Part shown: in pieces, positions 7,894-16,934 of the stretch | How the letters are laid out: every line of letters begins with the position of its first letter | Position numbering within the stretch: the stretch's first letter is position 1 | Assembly: GCA_904501795.1 (NCBI GenBank) | Contig: CAJGCK010000003.1 | Location: 1 to 41,515, forward strand | Length of the DNA stretch: 41,515 bases | Direction of reading: 5' to 3' | Source: an uncultured Clostridia bacterium | GTDB taxonomy: Bacteria > Bacillota > Clostridia > Christensenellales > Borkfalkiaceae | Translations under genes and position numbers: made by a program | The notes under the pieces: model-generated | What the model was told of the DNA's origin: nothing | What the model saw: the letters and a program-made list of their open reading frames with translations, nothing else | Database searches by the model: none

Positions 7894-10056
7894 ATGCAAT
7901 TAATAATCGTGGAATCTCCACACAAAGCTAAAACAATTGAAAAATTTTTGAAAGGCGACTACAAGGTAGATGCTTCGAAAGGGCATATTAGAGATTTACC
8001 CGTAAACTATATGGGCGTTAATATAGCCAAAAATTTCGAACCGTACTACGTCGTATCCCCTGAAAAGAAAAACGACATAAAGCGTTTAACGGACCTTGCT
8101 AATAAAGCAGACAAGGTCTATCTCGCAACCGACCCTGATAGAGAAGGGGAAGCAATATCGTGGCACCTTGCCGAAGTTTTAGGACTTAGTGAAGACAAAA
8201 TCAATCGTATAGAGTTCAATGAAATTTCGGAAAAGGCGGTAAAAAACGCTCTTGCTAATCCGCGTGGGCTAGACGTTAATTTGATAAACGCGCAACAAGC
8301 CCGTCGTGTTCTTGATAGAATAGTGGGTTATAGTATAAGCCCTGTTGCAAGTGCAAGGTTAAACGAAAGTTTGTCGGCTGGTCGAGTTCAGTCGGTAGCG
8401 CTTAAAATGGTGGTTGATAGAGAAAGGGAAATAACCGCTTTCGTACCACAAGAATACTGGAACTTAAAGGCAACCGTTTCACCGGACGGACAAAACGCAT
8501 TTAAGGTTTTATTAGTAGAAAAGAACGGCAAAAAGTATAAGCCTAGCAATCAAGAAGAAGCAATCGCAGTAGAAACGGCTTTAAAAAATAACGGTTTTAC
8601 GGTAGGTAGCGCAAAATCAAGCGTAGTAAAATCACACGCACCCGCGCCTTTTATAACGAGTACGTTGCAACAAGACGGGTCAATTAAGTTAAACGTCACC
8701 GCTCCTCAAGTTATGCAAATCGCACAACGTTTATACGAAGGTGTTGAAACGCCAAACGGCCACGTTGCGCTTATAACTTATATGAGAACGGACTCGGTTA
8801 GAGTTTCAAAAGAAGCGCAAATAGACGCGTTGAATTTTATTAGAAACAACTATGGCGAAAAATATTTACCTGCTAAACCAAACGTTTATAAATCTAAAAA
8901 CAACGCTCAAGACGCGCACGAAGCGATAAGACCTATTGATATAAACAAAACTCCAGAGAGCGTTAAGGGTATACTAGACGCAAACCAGTATAAACTCTAT
9001 AAATTAATATACGAACGCTTTATTGCTTCTCAAATGAGTGAAGCGCAATACGATAGCGTTCAAGTAGAAGTAAACTCGGGCGAATACACCTTAAAAACGA
9101 GTGGCAAAACTCTTTTGTTTAAAGGCTACACCGCCGTTTACGACGATACTAGAAAAGAAGAAGATGAAGAAAGTGGAAACGCACTTTTACCACCGCTTAC
9201 CGTGGGCGAAAGATTACACTTTCACGAACTGACAAAAGAGAAAAAGTTCACCAAACCGCCTGTAAGATACACCGAAGCAACGCTAATCAAAACGATGGAA
9301 GACAAGGGCATAGGCAGACCTTCGACTTACGCAACGATTATGGCGAAGCTTTGCGACAAGAATAGGGAATACGTTAAAAAAGACAAAAAATATTTAGTCC
9401 CAACGCCTATAAGTTATACGCTTATAGACTTTTTGGTAAAATATTTTCCTAACGTAATGCAAATAAGTTTTACGGCAAAAATGGAAAACGAGTTAGATGA
9501 TATAGGTCTAAACGGAAAGGACTGGCACGAATTGTTGAAAGAGTTTTACGAGCCGTTTGAAAAACAACTAGCAAACTCTAAACTAACCGATAAACTTTGC
9601 GAGAAATGTGGTTCTAAAATGATAATCAATAGCGGTAAATTCGGCAATTATTACGCTTGTTCGAATTATCCTGCTTGTCAAAACATAAAACCCGTTAACG
9701 AAAAAGTGGCAATTCCCACTGATAGAATATGTTCTAAATGCGGTGGAATAATGGTTGAGAGGGAAGGAAAATTCGGCAAATTTTTAGCATGTTCGAACTA
9801 TCCAAAATGCAAAAACAACGTTTCTCTTGCTCAAACGTTAGGCGTTTGTCCCGATTGTGGAAGCCCCACAAAGAAAATGTTGTCCCGCGGGGGCAAAGTG
9901 TTTTATGGTTGTTCAAACTATCCCAAGTGCAAGTTTATGAGTTGGGATGAGCCGACGGGCGAGAAGTGTGACAAATGTAACGGCTATATTGTAATGATTA
10001 ACGGCAAGAAAACTTGTTCTAACAAGAAATGTATTACTAACGATGGAAAAAATTAA
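7894..10056 (+). CDS. topA: DNA topoisomerase I
   Basis: Type IA topoisomerase relaxing negative supercoils. The TOPRIM domain shows IVESPHKAKTIEKFL and DPDREGEAISWHL; the active tyrosine is Tyr296 in LITYMRTDS; RVQSVALKMVVDRE and DKGIGRPSTYATI are further signatures. The C-terminus carries three clear zinc-binding repeats ending in C-SNYPxCxx (about residues 570-680) and a fourth degenerate one (CDKCNGYIVM...CSNKKC) at the very end. Length of 720 residues is normal. The ATG directly follows the dprA stop, with GGAGGA 5 bases upstream, and the 3' end overlaps trmFO by 14 bases. Confidence 0.97.
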   Translation: MQLIIVESPHKAKTIEKFLKGDYKVDASKGHIRDLPVNYMGVNIAKNFEPYYVVSPEKKNDIKRLTDLANKADKVYLATDPDREGEAISWHLAEVLGLSEDKINRIEFNEISEKAVKNALANPRGLDVNLINAQQARRVLDRIVGYSISPVASARLNESLSAGRVQSVALKMVVDREREITAFVPQEYWNLKATVSPDGQNAFKVLLVEKNGKKYKPSNQEEAIAVETALKNNGFTVGSAKSSVVKSHAPAPFITSTLQQDGSIKLNVTAPQVMQIAQRLYEGVETPNGHVALITYMRTDSVRVSKEAQIDALNFIRNNYGEKYLPAKPNVYKSKNNAQDAHEAIRPIDINKTPESVKGILDANQYKLYKLIYERFIASQMSEAQYDSVQVEVNSGEYTLKTSGKTLLFKGYTAVYDDTRKEEDEESGNALLPPLTVGERLHFHELTKEKKFTKPPVRYTEATLIKTMEDKGIGRPSTYATIMAKLCDKNREYVKKDKKYLVPTPISYTLIDFLVKYFPNVMQISFTAKMENELDDIGLNGKDWHELLKEFYEPFEKQLANSKLTDKLCEKCGSKMIINSGKFGNYYACSNYPACQNIKPVNEKVAIPTDRICSKCGGIMVEREGKFGKFLACSNYPKCKNNVSLAQTLGVCPDCGSPTKKMLSRGGKVFYGCSNYPKCKFMSWDEPTGEKCDKCNGYIVMINGKKTCSNKKCITNDGKN

Positions 10057-11344
10057 AATAATAGGCGCAGGGCTGGCGGGTGTTGAGTGTGCTTTGTATT
10101 TAGCAAACCACCAAATTCCCGTTACGCTATGCGAAATGAAACCGCATAAAAAAACTCCCGCACACACGGACGATAATTTTGCCGAACTAGTGTGTTCTAA
10201 CTCGCTTAAATCGGACGACGTTTACGGTAACGCCTGTGGACTACTAAAAGAAGAAATGCGCATATTAGGTTCGCAGTTTGTTTCGGTTGCGGACAAAACG
10301 AGAGTGGGCGCGGGCGGTGCGCTTGCGGTTAATAGAACGTTGTTTTCAAAATATTTAACGGATATGGTAAAAGAAAATCCGTTAATAGAAATTCAAACGG
10401 GCGAAGTAACTAAAATCAACGAAAACGAGATAACTGTTATCGCAACGGGTCCGCTTACTAGCGAAAAATTAAGCGACGAAATAAAGGGGTTAGTCGGTGG
10501 GCAGATGTCCTTTTTCGATGCTTCTGCACCGATAGTCACCAAAGAAAGCATAGATATGGACCACGCTTTTTTCGGCGATAGATACGGGAAAGGCAACGGC
10601 GACCATATCAACTGCCCTATGAATAAAGAAGAATATCAACTGCTCGTTAAAGAGTTGGTTTCGGCAAAAAAAGCTACGCTACACGAGTTTGAAAACACGG
10701 CGGTATTCGAAGGGTGTATGCCCGTTGAAATAATGGCTTCACGCGGGGAAGATACTTTGCGTTTCGGTCCGTTAAAGCCCGTCGGGTTAGACGATCCTAA
10801 AACGGGTAGATGGCCGTACGCGTGTTTGCAACTGCGTAAGGAAGACTTATCGGGAAGTATGTATAACTTAGTTGGTTTTCAAACCAACTTAACTTGGGGC
10901 GAACAAAAACGGGTGTTCTCTATAATACCAGCTCTAAAAAACGCTGAATATTTGCGTTACGGGGTAATGCACCGCAACTCGTTTATCAACTCGCCTGAAA
11001 ACTTAAACGAAGATTACTCGTTGAAAAGCAACGGGAACGTATATTTTGCGGGGCAAATAACGGGTGTAGAAGGTTACGTTGAAAGTGCTTGCAGTGGTTT
11101 AGCGGTTGGAGTGCACTTATATCGCAGAGTAAAAAATTTACCGCCCGTTAAATTTCCGCCCGAAACGGTAATGGGCTCGCTTAGTAGATACGTAACGACG
11201 AAAAATCAAGATTTTCAACCTATGAACGCTAATTTCGGGATACTTCCCGCGCCGAATAGGATAATTAAAGATAAAAAGGAAAGGAAACGCGTAATAGCAG
11301 AGACAGCGCTAATTAATATGACAATCTTTTCAAAGGAGATATAA
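10043..11344 (+). CDS. trmFO: tRNA m5U54 methyltransferase TrmFO
   Basis: Folate- and FAD-dependent enzyme that methylates U54 in the T-loop of tRNA, the Firmicutes alternative to SAM-dependent TrmA. It has 433 residues. The FAD dinucleotide-binding motif GAGLAG lies at residues 8-13, followed by CEMKPHKKTPAHTDD; further family segments are FAELVCSNSLKSD, the PVEIMASRGEDTLRFGPLKPVGL stretch and YFAGQITGVEGYVESA. It overlaps the end of topA by 14 bases and ends two bases before hslV. In many Firmicutes xerC stands between trmFO and hslV; it is missing here. Confidence 0.96.
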   Translation: MEKIKIIGAGLAGVECALYLANHQIPVTLCEMKPHKKTPAHTDDNFAELVCSNSLKSDDVYGNACGLLKEEMRILGSQFVSVADKTRVGAGGALAVNRTLFSKYLTDMVKENPLIEIQTGEVTKINENEITVIATGPLTSEKLSDEIKGLVGGQMSFFDASAPIVTKESIDMDHAFFGDRYGKGNGDHINCPMNKEEYQLLVKELVSAKKATLHEFENTAVFEGCMPVEIMASRGEDTLRFGPLKPVGLDDPKTGRWPYACLQLRKEDLSGSMYNLVGFQTNLTWGEQKRVFSIIPALKNAEYLRYGVMHRNSFINSPENLNEDYSLKSNGNVYFAGQITGVEGYVESACSGLAVGVHLYRRVKNLPPVKFPPETVMGSLSRYVTTKNQDFQPMNANFGILPAPNRIIKDKKERKRVIAETALINMTIFSKEI

Positions 11345-11346
11345 TA

Positions 11347-11883
11347 ATGGAAAATTTTAGGGGAACGACTATATGTGCCGTAAAACGTAACGGCGTAACG
11401 GCAATTGCCGGTGACGGACAAGTTACCATGTCACAATCGGTAATATTCAAAAACAACGCCGTAAAGGTAAGAAGAATATATAACGGTAGCGTTATATTCG
11501 GGTTTGCAGGCTCGGTTGCGGACGCATTTTCGCTATCCGAACGTTTTGAAGAAATGTTAAACAAGTTTTCGGGCAATCTAATGCGTAGCGCCGTAGAACT
11601 TGCTGAACTTTGGAGAAGCGATAGTGCACGTAAACTTGAAGCGATGATGATAACCGCCGATAAAGATACGTTATTGATAGTATCGGGAACTGGCGAAGTA
11701 ATAGAGCCGGAAGACGGAGTGTGCGCAATAGGAAGCGGTGGAAACTACGCGCTTGCCGCTGCTCGCGCGCTTACGCAAGAAACAGATTATTCGGCAGACG
11801 TTATAGCAAAAAAATCGCTAGAAATAGCAAGTCAAATATGTGTGTTCACCAACGATCACATCACGGTGGAAGTGTTAAAATAA
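11347..11883 (+). CDS. hslV: HslV (ClpQ) peptidase subunit
   Basis: Proteasome-like Ntn hydrolase that forms the HslUV ATP-dependent protease with the next gene. The N-terminus MENFRGTTICAVKRNG places the nucleophile at Thr7, so a six-residue propeptide is removed, as in the Bacillus ClpQ type. GDGQVTMSQ, GFAGSVADAF and GEVIEPEDGVCAIGSGG are family segments. It has 178 residues. The ribosome binding site AAGGAGA overlaps the trmFO end and hslU begins 12 bases after the stop. Confidence 0.96.
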   Translation: MENFRGTTICAVKRNGVTAIAGDGQVTMSQSVIFKNNAVKVRRIYNGSVIFGFAGSVADAFSLSERFEEMLNKFSGNLMRSAVELAELWRSDSARKLEAMMITADKDTLLIVSGTGEVIEPEDGVCAIGSGGNYALAAARALTQETDYSADVIAKKSLEIASQICVFTNDHITVEVLK

Positions 11884-11895
11884 GGGGAGAATACA

Positions 11896-13203
11896 ATGAA
11901 TTTAAGTCCTAAGCAAATAGTAGAAAAACTCGACAAATATATAATCGGTCAAGAAAACGCAAAAAAGGCGGTTGCAATAGCCCTTCGCAATAGGTATAGA
12001 CGCAGTTTATTAACCGAAGAAGAGCGAGAAGAGATAACCCCCAAGAACATAATAATGAAAGGGCCTACGGGCGTTGGTAAAACGGAGATAGCAAGAAGAC
12101 TTGCTAAATTAGTCGGCGCGCCTTTCGTTAAGGTAGAAGCAACCAAATATACCGAAGTTGGTTACGTTGGTAGAGACGTTGAGTCTATGATACGTGATTT
12201 GGTTGAATGTTCTGTAAGGATAGTAAAAGAAGAACGTTTTAAGAAAGTTATGGAAAAGGCTTCTTCTATAGTAGATGAAAAACTAGTAAAATTCGTGTGT
12301 GAAGCAAGAAAACTAGATAGAGGAGAAACCCCCGTTGAAATTTTTGAAAAGAACGTTTTAGAAGGATATAAAAAGGGTTATTACGATAACGAAATGATAG
12401 AGATAGAAGTTATCGACGCGCCAAAACCCATGGAGATAATGCCAGGCGCAGGCGAAATAAGTATAGGTAACATATTTGGTGATTTCCTACCCAAGAAGCG
12501 TAAAAAACGTAAATTAACGGTAAAAGAAGCGCGCAAAATGATGCTTGACGAAGAAGCCGATAAACTAATAGATAAAGACTCCGTTAATGAAGAAGCGGTA
12601 AGAAGAGCAGAGCAAGAAGGTATAATATTTATTGATGAAATAGATAAAATCGGTGCAAAAGCATCAAAAGGTGGCGGACAAGACGTTTCGAGAGAAGGCG
12701 TTCAACGTGACATTTTACCTATTGTTGAAGGTTGCACGGTGATGACGAAATACGGCTCGATAAAAACCGACTATATTTTATTTATCGCGGCAGGCGCTTT
12801 CCACGTTAGTAAGGTAAGCGACTTAATTCCAGAACTTCAAGGCAGATTTCCTATCTTAGTAGAACTAAGAAGTTTAACTAAAAAAGATTTCGTAGAGATA
12901 CTAACCACGCCCGAGAACGCAATTACTTTGCAATACGATAAACTTTTAAGCGTGGACGGCGTAAGGTTAAAGTTTACCGACTGCGCTATAGAAGAGATTG
13001 CTAAGATTGCCGAAGATATGAACGCAACGAGCGAAGATATCGGGGCAAGAAGACTGCACACGGTAATGGAAAACTTGCTTGAAGAAGTTTCTTTTACCGC
13101 CGGCGACGGAGTAGAGAGAGAAGTTGTTATTGATAAGCAGTACGTAATAGATAAGTTAGACGTAGAAAGAAAGACTAAAGATCTTAAAAAATACATTTTA
13201 TAA
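11896..13203 (+). CDS. hslU: HslU (ClpY) unfoldase ATPase
   Basis: AAA+ hexamer that unfolds proteins and feeds them to HslV. It shows Walker A GPTGVGKTE at about residues 54-62, TKYTEVGYVGRDVESMIRDL, Walker B IIFIDEIDKI, the sensor region VELRSLTKKDFVEIL and an arginine-finger region ENATSEDIGARRLHTVMENL-like segment near the end. The 435 residues put it at the shorter end of the family, the difference lying in the intermediate (I) domain around residues 110-210. The ATG follows GGGGAG. codY, which often follows in Firmicutes, is absent; hisS follows after 11 bases. Confidence 0.96.
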   Translation: MNLSPKQIVEKLDKYIIGQENAKKAVAIALRNRYRRSLLTEEEREEITPKNIIMKGPTGVGKTEIARRLAKLVGAPFVKVEATKYTEVGYVGRDVESMIRDLVECSVRIVKEERFKKVMEKASSIVDEKLVKFVCEARKLDRGETPVEIFEKNVLEGYKKGYYDNEMIEIEVIDAPKPMEIMPGAGEISIGNIFGDFLPKKRKKRKLTVKEARKMMLDEEADKLIDKDSVNEEAVRRAEQEGIIFIDEIDKIGAKASKGGGQDVSREGVQRDILPIVEGCTVMTKYGSIKTDYILFIAAGAFHVSKVSDLIPELQGRFPILVELRSLTKKDFVEILTTPENAITLQYDKLLSVDGVRLKFTDCAIEEIAKIAEDMNATSEDIGARRLHTVMENLLEEVSFTAGDGVEREVVIDKQYVIDKLDVERKTKDLKKYIL

Positions 13204-13214
13204 AAGGAAGAATT

Positions 13215-14465
13215 ATGATAAACGCACCAAAGGGCACTAAAGACCTTCTGCCCGAAGAAAGTTATAAATGGCAATACGTTGAAGATATAGCGCGAAAAAC
13301 GGCAGGTTTGTTTGGCGCAAACGAAATTCGCACCCCTACTTTTGAACATACCGAAGTGTTTTCAAGGGGCGTTGGCGAAGGCACGGATATCGTAAATAAA
13401 GAGATGTATACCTTCTTAGATAAAGGCGGAAGAAGTATAACGTTAAAGCCTGAAGGGACGGCGGGTGTTGCACGTGCGTTCAATGAAAACGGGCTGTTTA
13501 ACAGCGCTTTGCCACAAAAATTGTTTTATATAACTCAATGTTTCCGTTACGAGCGTCCGCAAGCGGGTAGGCTTAGAGAGTTTCACCAGTTCGGTATAGA
13601 GTTTATAGGCTCTAAAACGGCGGATATCGACGCGGAAGCAATAGTTCTTGCGCACACGTTTTTTTCGGCACTTTCGGTAACGGGCTTAACCCTTTATATC
13701 AATAGTATAGGCTGTAAAAATTGTCGTGGCGCATACGAAAAGGCTCTTAAAGAATATTTAAGAGAGAACATAAAAAATCTTTGTCCGCTTTGCGAAACTC
13801 GTTTTGAAAAAAATCCGCTACGTATTTTGGACTGCAAGAACGAACAATGCAAAAAAATAACGGCAAACGCTCCACAAATTTTAGACTATATTTGCGACGA
13901 TTGTAAAGAACATTTTGAAACGTTAAAAAGATTATTAGACGTTGCGAAAGTTCCTTATAAAATTAATCCGTTTATCGTTCGTGGCTTAGACTATTACACG
14001 AAAACGGTATTTGAATTCGTTTCGGATAACGTTGGTGCGCAAGGCACTATTTGCGGTGGCGGTAGATACGACGGGTTGGTAGAACAATTAGGTGGCGCTT
14101 CTACGCCGGGTATCGGGTTTGCGATGGGTATTGAAAGACTTATGTTGTTATTAAACAACCTAAACGTTCAAATTCCCAACAATAACCGTATAAAATTATA
14201 TATAGCGCCTTTTGGCGACGAAAATGCTTATAACGTTGCGTTTAATATCGCCATGGCTTTAAGACAAAAGGGCGTTGTAACCGAAATCGACCACATGAAC
14301 CGTGGCATCAAAGCCCAGTTTAAATACGCCGACAAAATAGGTGCGGAATACGTTTTGGTGCTTGGTGGTAACGAGATAGATAGTGGCGTCGCAAAGATTA
14401 AACGAATGATAGACGGTGAAGAAATTACGCTTTCACTAAATGAAGTCGTAAATTATTTTAATTAG
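13215..14465 (+). CDS. hisS: Histidyl-tRNA synthetase
   Basis: Class II synthetase charging tRNA-His. It starts MINAPKGTKDLLPEES, has motif 2 FRYERPQAGRLREFHQFGIEF, the HisA loop RGLDYYTKTVFEF, Gly-rich GGGRYDGL and motif 3 GIGFAMGIERL. An insertion with CxxC pairs (GCKNC, CPLC, CKNEQC, CDDC) lies between about residues 165 and 235; such Cys-rich insertion segments occur in part of the HisRS family and may bind zinc. The C-terminal anticodon-binding domain begins near 320. It has 416 residues and AAGGAAG before the ATG. Confidence 0.96.
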   Translation: MINAPKGTKDLLPEESYKWQYVEDIARKTAGLFGANEIRTPTFEHTEVFSRGVGEGTDIVNKEMYTFLDKGGRSITLKPEGTAGVARAFNENGLFNSALPQKLFYITQCFRYERPQAGRLREFHQFGIEFIGSKTADIDAEAIVLAHTFFSALSVTGLTLYINSIGCKNCRGAYEKALKEYLRENIKNLCPLCETRFEKNPLRILDCKNEQCKKITANAPQILDYICDDCKEHFETLKRLLDVAKVPYKINPFIVRGLDYYTKTVFEFVSDNVGAQGTICGGGRYDGLVEQLGGASTPGIGFAMGIERLMLLLNNLNVQIPNNNRIKLYIAPFGDENAYNVAFNIAMALRQKGVVTEIDHMNRGIKAQFKYADKIGAEYVLVLGGNEIDSGVAKIKRMIDGEEITLSLNEVVNYFN

Positions 14466-14466
14466 T

Positions 14467-14889
14467 ATGATAGAAAACGGTAAAGTAATAACGGTTAACG
14501 GAAATAAAGCAACGGTTAGGCTAAACAAAACCGAACAGTGCGACAAGTGTGGAATGTGTTTGTTTCCCGCATCAGCAACGTATATAGACGTGACTGCAGA
14601 CAATACGATAGGAGCAACCGAAGGGCAAACGGTTAGAATAACTAGAAGTTCTAGCGCTAGTTTGCTTGGCGTGTTTATGGTGTTTTTAGTGCCGTTGTTG
14701 CTTATAGGGCTATCGGTGTTGATAAACTATTTACTAATAAATTCCGATATTTGGATGGCGATTTTAAGCGTAAGTAGTGTATTTTTGTGGTATACTGTGT
14801 TAGCGGTAACGGAAAAATTTTTCAAAAAGCAAAAAAGTTTTATGGCAAAAATAACTGAGATTATAAAAGGAGAAAAAGAAAATGAGTAA
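14467..14889 (+). CDS. RseC/MucC family membrane protein with Cys cluster
   Basis: 140 residues matching the SoxR-reducing/RseC family: an N-terminal barrel-like part with a CDKCGMC cluster near residue 25, then two membrane segments at about 65-90 and 97-115, and a basic C-terminal tail. The family is often encoded beside Rnf genes and is linked to redox or sigma-E signalling in proteobacteria; its clostridial role is not settled. Here it begins one base after hisS and overlaps trxA by 8 bases, and the Rnf operon lies about 3 kb away on the other strand. I read the three cysteines as possible metal or thiol-disulfide sites. Confidence 0.8.
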   Translation: MIENGKVITVNGNKATVRLNKTEQCDKCGMCLFPASATYIDVTADNTIGATEGQTVRITRSSSASLLGVFMVFLVPLLLIGLSVLINYLLINSDIWMAILSVSSVFLWYTVLAVTEKFFKKQKSFMAKITEIIKGEKENE

Positions 14890-15205
14890 AATAATAGACG
14901 TAGTAGGACAAGAAGAATTTGATAAGGAACTTAATTGCGCCGAACCCGTTTTAGTGGATTTTTGGGCAACTTGGTGTCATCCTTGCAAAATGCAAGCACC
15001 GATTTTGCACGAATTCAAAGAAGAAGTGGGCGACAAGGTAAAGGTTGTAAAAGTAGACGTAGACCAAAACGAAGCGATTGCAATTAAACTTGGCATATCC
15101 TCAATCCCCACTCTTTATTTGTATAAAGACGGGCAGTTGAAAGAAAAAAAGGTTGGCTTAACGGCAAAAGCTCAATTGTCTGAAATGGTAATCAAATACC
15201 TATAA
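14882..15205 (+). CDS. trxA: Thioredoxin with CHPC active site
   Basis: Small thiol-disulfide oxidoreductase of 107 residues. The buried Asp26 and WATWCHPCKM at 28-37 place the active cysteines at 32 and 35, exactly as in classical thioredoxin, and the cis-proline loop SSIPTLYLYKDG is present. The dipeptide between the cysteines is His-Pro where ordinary thioredoxins have Gly-Pro. It overlaps the upstream RseC-like gene by 8 bases, with AAAGGAGAA before the ATG, so the two are probably made together. No thioredoxin reductase is in the window. Confidence 0.93.
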   Translation: MSKIIDVVGQEEFDKELNCAEPVLVDFWATWCHPCKMQAPILHEFKEEVGDKVKVVKVDVDQNEAIAIKLGISSIPTLYLYKDGQLKEKKVGLTAKAQLSEMVIKYL

Positions 15206-15234
15206 GTAAACACAACAAACAAAGGAGAAACAAG

Positions 15235-16221
15235 ATGGAGCAAGCAACTTCGTTATCCCTTCTTGAAACGGAAGTGGCTATAAAATTTATTAAAGATACT
15301 TTTGAGAGAGAACTCGCAAAAAGTCTAAACCTAACGCGTGTATCAGCGCCCTTGTTCGTTTATCCAGAATCAGGGCTAAACGACAATCTAAACGGGTATG
15401 AGCGTGCCGTTCGGTTTGACGTGTTAACTCTTGGCAAAGAAGTAGAAATAGTTCAGTCGCTAGCCAAATGGAAAAGGATGGCGCTTGCTAAATACGGGTT
15501 TGCAATGGGCTCGGGGTTATATACCGACATGAACGCTATTCGTAGAGACGAAACGTTAGACGCGTTGCACTCGGTTTACGTAGATCAGTGGGACTGGGAG
15601 AAGATAATTTCTGAAAACGATAGAAAATATTCATATCTAAAAAAGACGGTAAGGCAAATATATAAAAGTTTATATAAACTATCGCTTGCCGTTGCAAAAA
15701 AATATCCCTATCTTAAAACCGATTTGCCAAAGGATATAACGTTCGTGTCGACCAAAGAACTCGAAAGGTTATACCCCGATAAAAATCGCAAACAACGCGA
15801 AAATGCAATAACCAAAAAATACGGTGCGGTGTTCATTTACCAAATAGGCTGGCCGTTAAGCGACGGTCAATCGCACGACGGAAGGTCCGCCGACTACGAC
15901 GACTGGAAGTTAAACGGCGATATATTGCTTTGGTACGACAAACTATCGCTTGCCCTTGAAATATCTTCTATGGGCATTAGGGTAGACGCTAAAAGTTTAA
16001 TAAAACAATTAAACCATAAAAAAGAATATAACAAAATTAACAATCCATATTGTCAAGACGTTATAAATAACAGATTACCGTTAACGATAGGTGGCGGTAT
16101 AGGTCAGTCTAGGCTATGTATGTTCTTTTTGAAGAAGTCGCACATAGGTGAAGTTCAGTCTTCGGTGTGGGATGAGCAAAGCGTAAACTCGCTTGCGGAA
16201 CAAGGAATAAGGTTATTATAA
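15235..16221 (+). CDS. asnA: Aspartate-ammonia ligase
   Basis: Ammonia-dependent asparagine synthetase, related to class II tRNA synthetases, making Asn and AMP from Asp, NH3 and ATP. The match is strong throughout: NLNGYERAVRF, QSLAKWKRMALAKYGF, GLYTDMNAIRRDE, LHSVYVDQWDWE, GWPLSDGQSHDGRSADYDDW, LNGDILLW, ELSSMGIRVDA-like ISSMGIRVDA and TIGGGIGQSRLCMFFL. The length is 328 residues, as in E. coli AsnA (330). AAGGAGA precedes the ATG. Its last base pair region overlaps the next gene by one base (TAATG). Confidence 0.97.
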   Translation: MEQATSLSLLETEVAIKFIKDTFERELAKSLNLTRVSAPLFVYPESGLNDNLNGYERAVRFDVLTLGKEVEIVQSLAKWKRMALAKYGFAMGSGLYTDMNAIRRDETLDALHSVYVDQWDWEKIISENDRKYSYLKKTVRQIYKSLYKLSLAVAKKYPYLKTDLPKDITFVSTKELERLYPDKNRKQRENAITKKYGAVFIYQIGWPLSDGQSHDGRSADYDDWKLNGDILLWYDKLSLALEISSMGIRVDAKSLIKQLNHKKEYNKINNPYCQDVINNRLPLTIGGGIGQSRLCMFFLKKSHIGEVQSSVWDEQSVNSLAEQGIRLL

Positions 16222-16934
16222 TGGATGCGTTTATTAGAAACCGAATGCTACTTGGCGACACGGTGCAATCTCAAATAGAGAATTTGCACGTTGCCGTGTT
16301 TGGAATAGGTGGTGTTGGCGGATACGCGGTTGAAGCGCTTGTTCGTTGCGGAGTGGGTAAACTCACTTTGTTCGACGGGGATTGCGTTTCGGCAAGCAAC
16401 ATAAATAGACAAATTATAGCAAACACGAAAACGGTGGGCGAAAAAAAGGTTTGTATTATGAAAAAACGTATTCTAGAAATAAATCCAAACGCCCAAGTTT
16501 TTACTGTGGACAAATTTTTAACCGACTCTGACGTAAATAATTTAGACTTATCTAGCTACGACTACGTTATAGACGCTATCGATACGGTAAAAACGAAAAT
16601 TGCTTTAATAACTAAGTGTTATGAAAACAGCCTTCCAATTATATCTTGTATGGGAACGGGCGGTAAGATAGACCCTTCTAAAATAACCGTTTGCGACGTT
16701 TATCAAACGGAATATTGTCCGCTTGCGAGAGCAGTTCGCAGTAGCTTAAAAAAAGCAGGCGTTAAAAGGTTAAAGGTAGTATATTCGCCCGAAAAATCAA
16801 AAGGTGAAACTACAACTGAACAAACCAAAGCGGATGGAGAAAAAGCACCACCTTCAATGATATTTGTTCCCGCGGTGGCGGGATTGACCCTTGCAAATCA
16901 GGTAATTTTAGACGTTAAAGAAGGAAAGATATGA
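16221..16934 (+). CDS. tcdA: TcdA-like tRNA threonylcarbamoyladenosine dehydratase
   Basis: E1-like (ThiF/MoeB superfamily) ATP-dependent enzyme; TcdA converts t6A37 of tRNA to the cyclic ct6A. The 237 residues start with RNRMLLGDTVQSQIENLHVAVFG, then the nucleotide-binding GIGGVGGYAVEALVRCG at about 28-44, FDGDCVSASNINRQI (Asp and Arg of the E1 core) and YDYVIDAIDTVKTK. The PPSMIFVPAVAGLTLA region near the end is also family-like. No CxxC zinc pairs are seen, which argues against MoeB or ThiF. It overlaps asnA by one base and the next gene by four (ATGA). Confidence 0.88.
   Translation: MDAFIRNRMLLGDTVQSQIENLHVAVFGIGGVGGYAVEALVRCGVGKLTLFDGDCVSASNINRQIIANTKTVGEKKVCIMKKRILEINPNAQVFTVDKFLTDSDVNNLDLSSYDYVIDAIDTVKTKIALITKCYENSLPIISCMGTGGKIDPSKITVCDVYQTEYCPLARAVRSSLKKAGVKRLKVVYSPEKSKGETTTEQTKADGEKAPPSMIFVPAVAGLTLANQVILDVKEGKI

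Noticed and set aside
9590..10020. Direct repeats near the end of topA taken as a DNA repeat
   Set aside because: They encode the repeated zinc-finger units of topoisomerase I (CSNYPxC) and are a protein repeat.
12837..13349. 170-codon minus-strand frame across the hslU-hisS junction
   Set aside because: Antisense to two well-supported genes, with a low-complexity Ser-rich product typical of a shadow frame.
13720..13910. Cys-rich stretch in hisS as a foreign insertion
   Set aside because: The insertion with CxxC pairs is a known variant of bacterial HisRS, and the sequences around it align normally.
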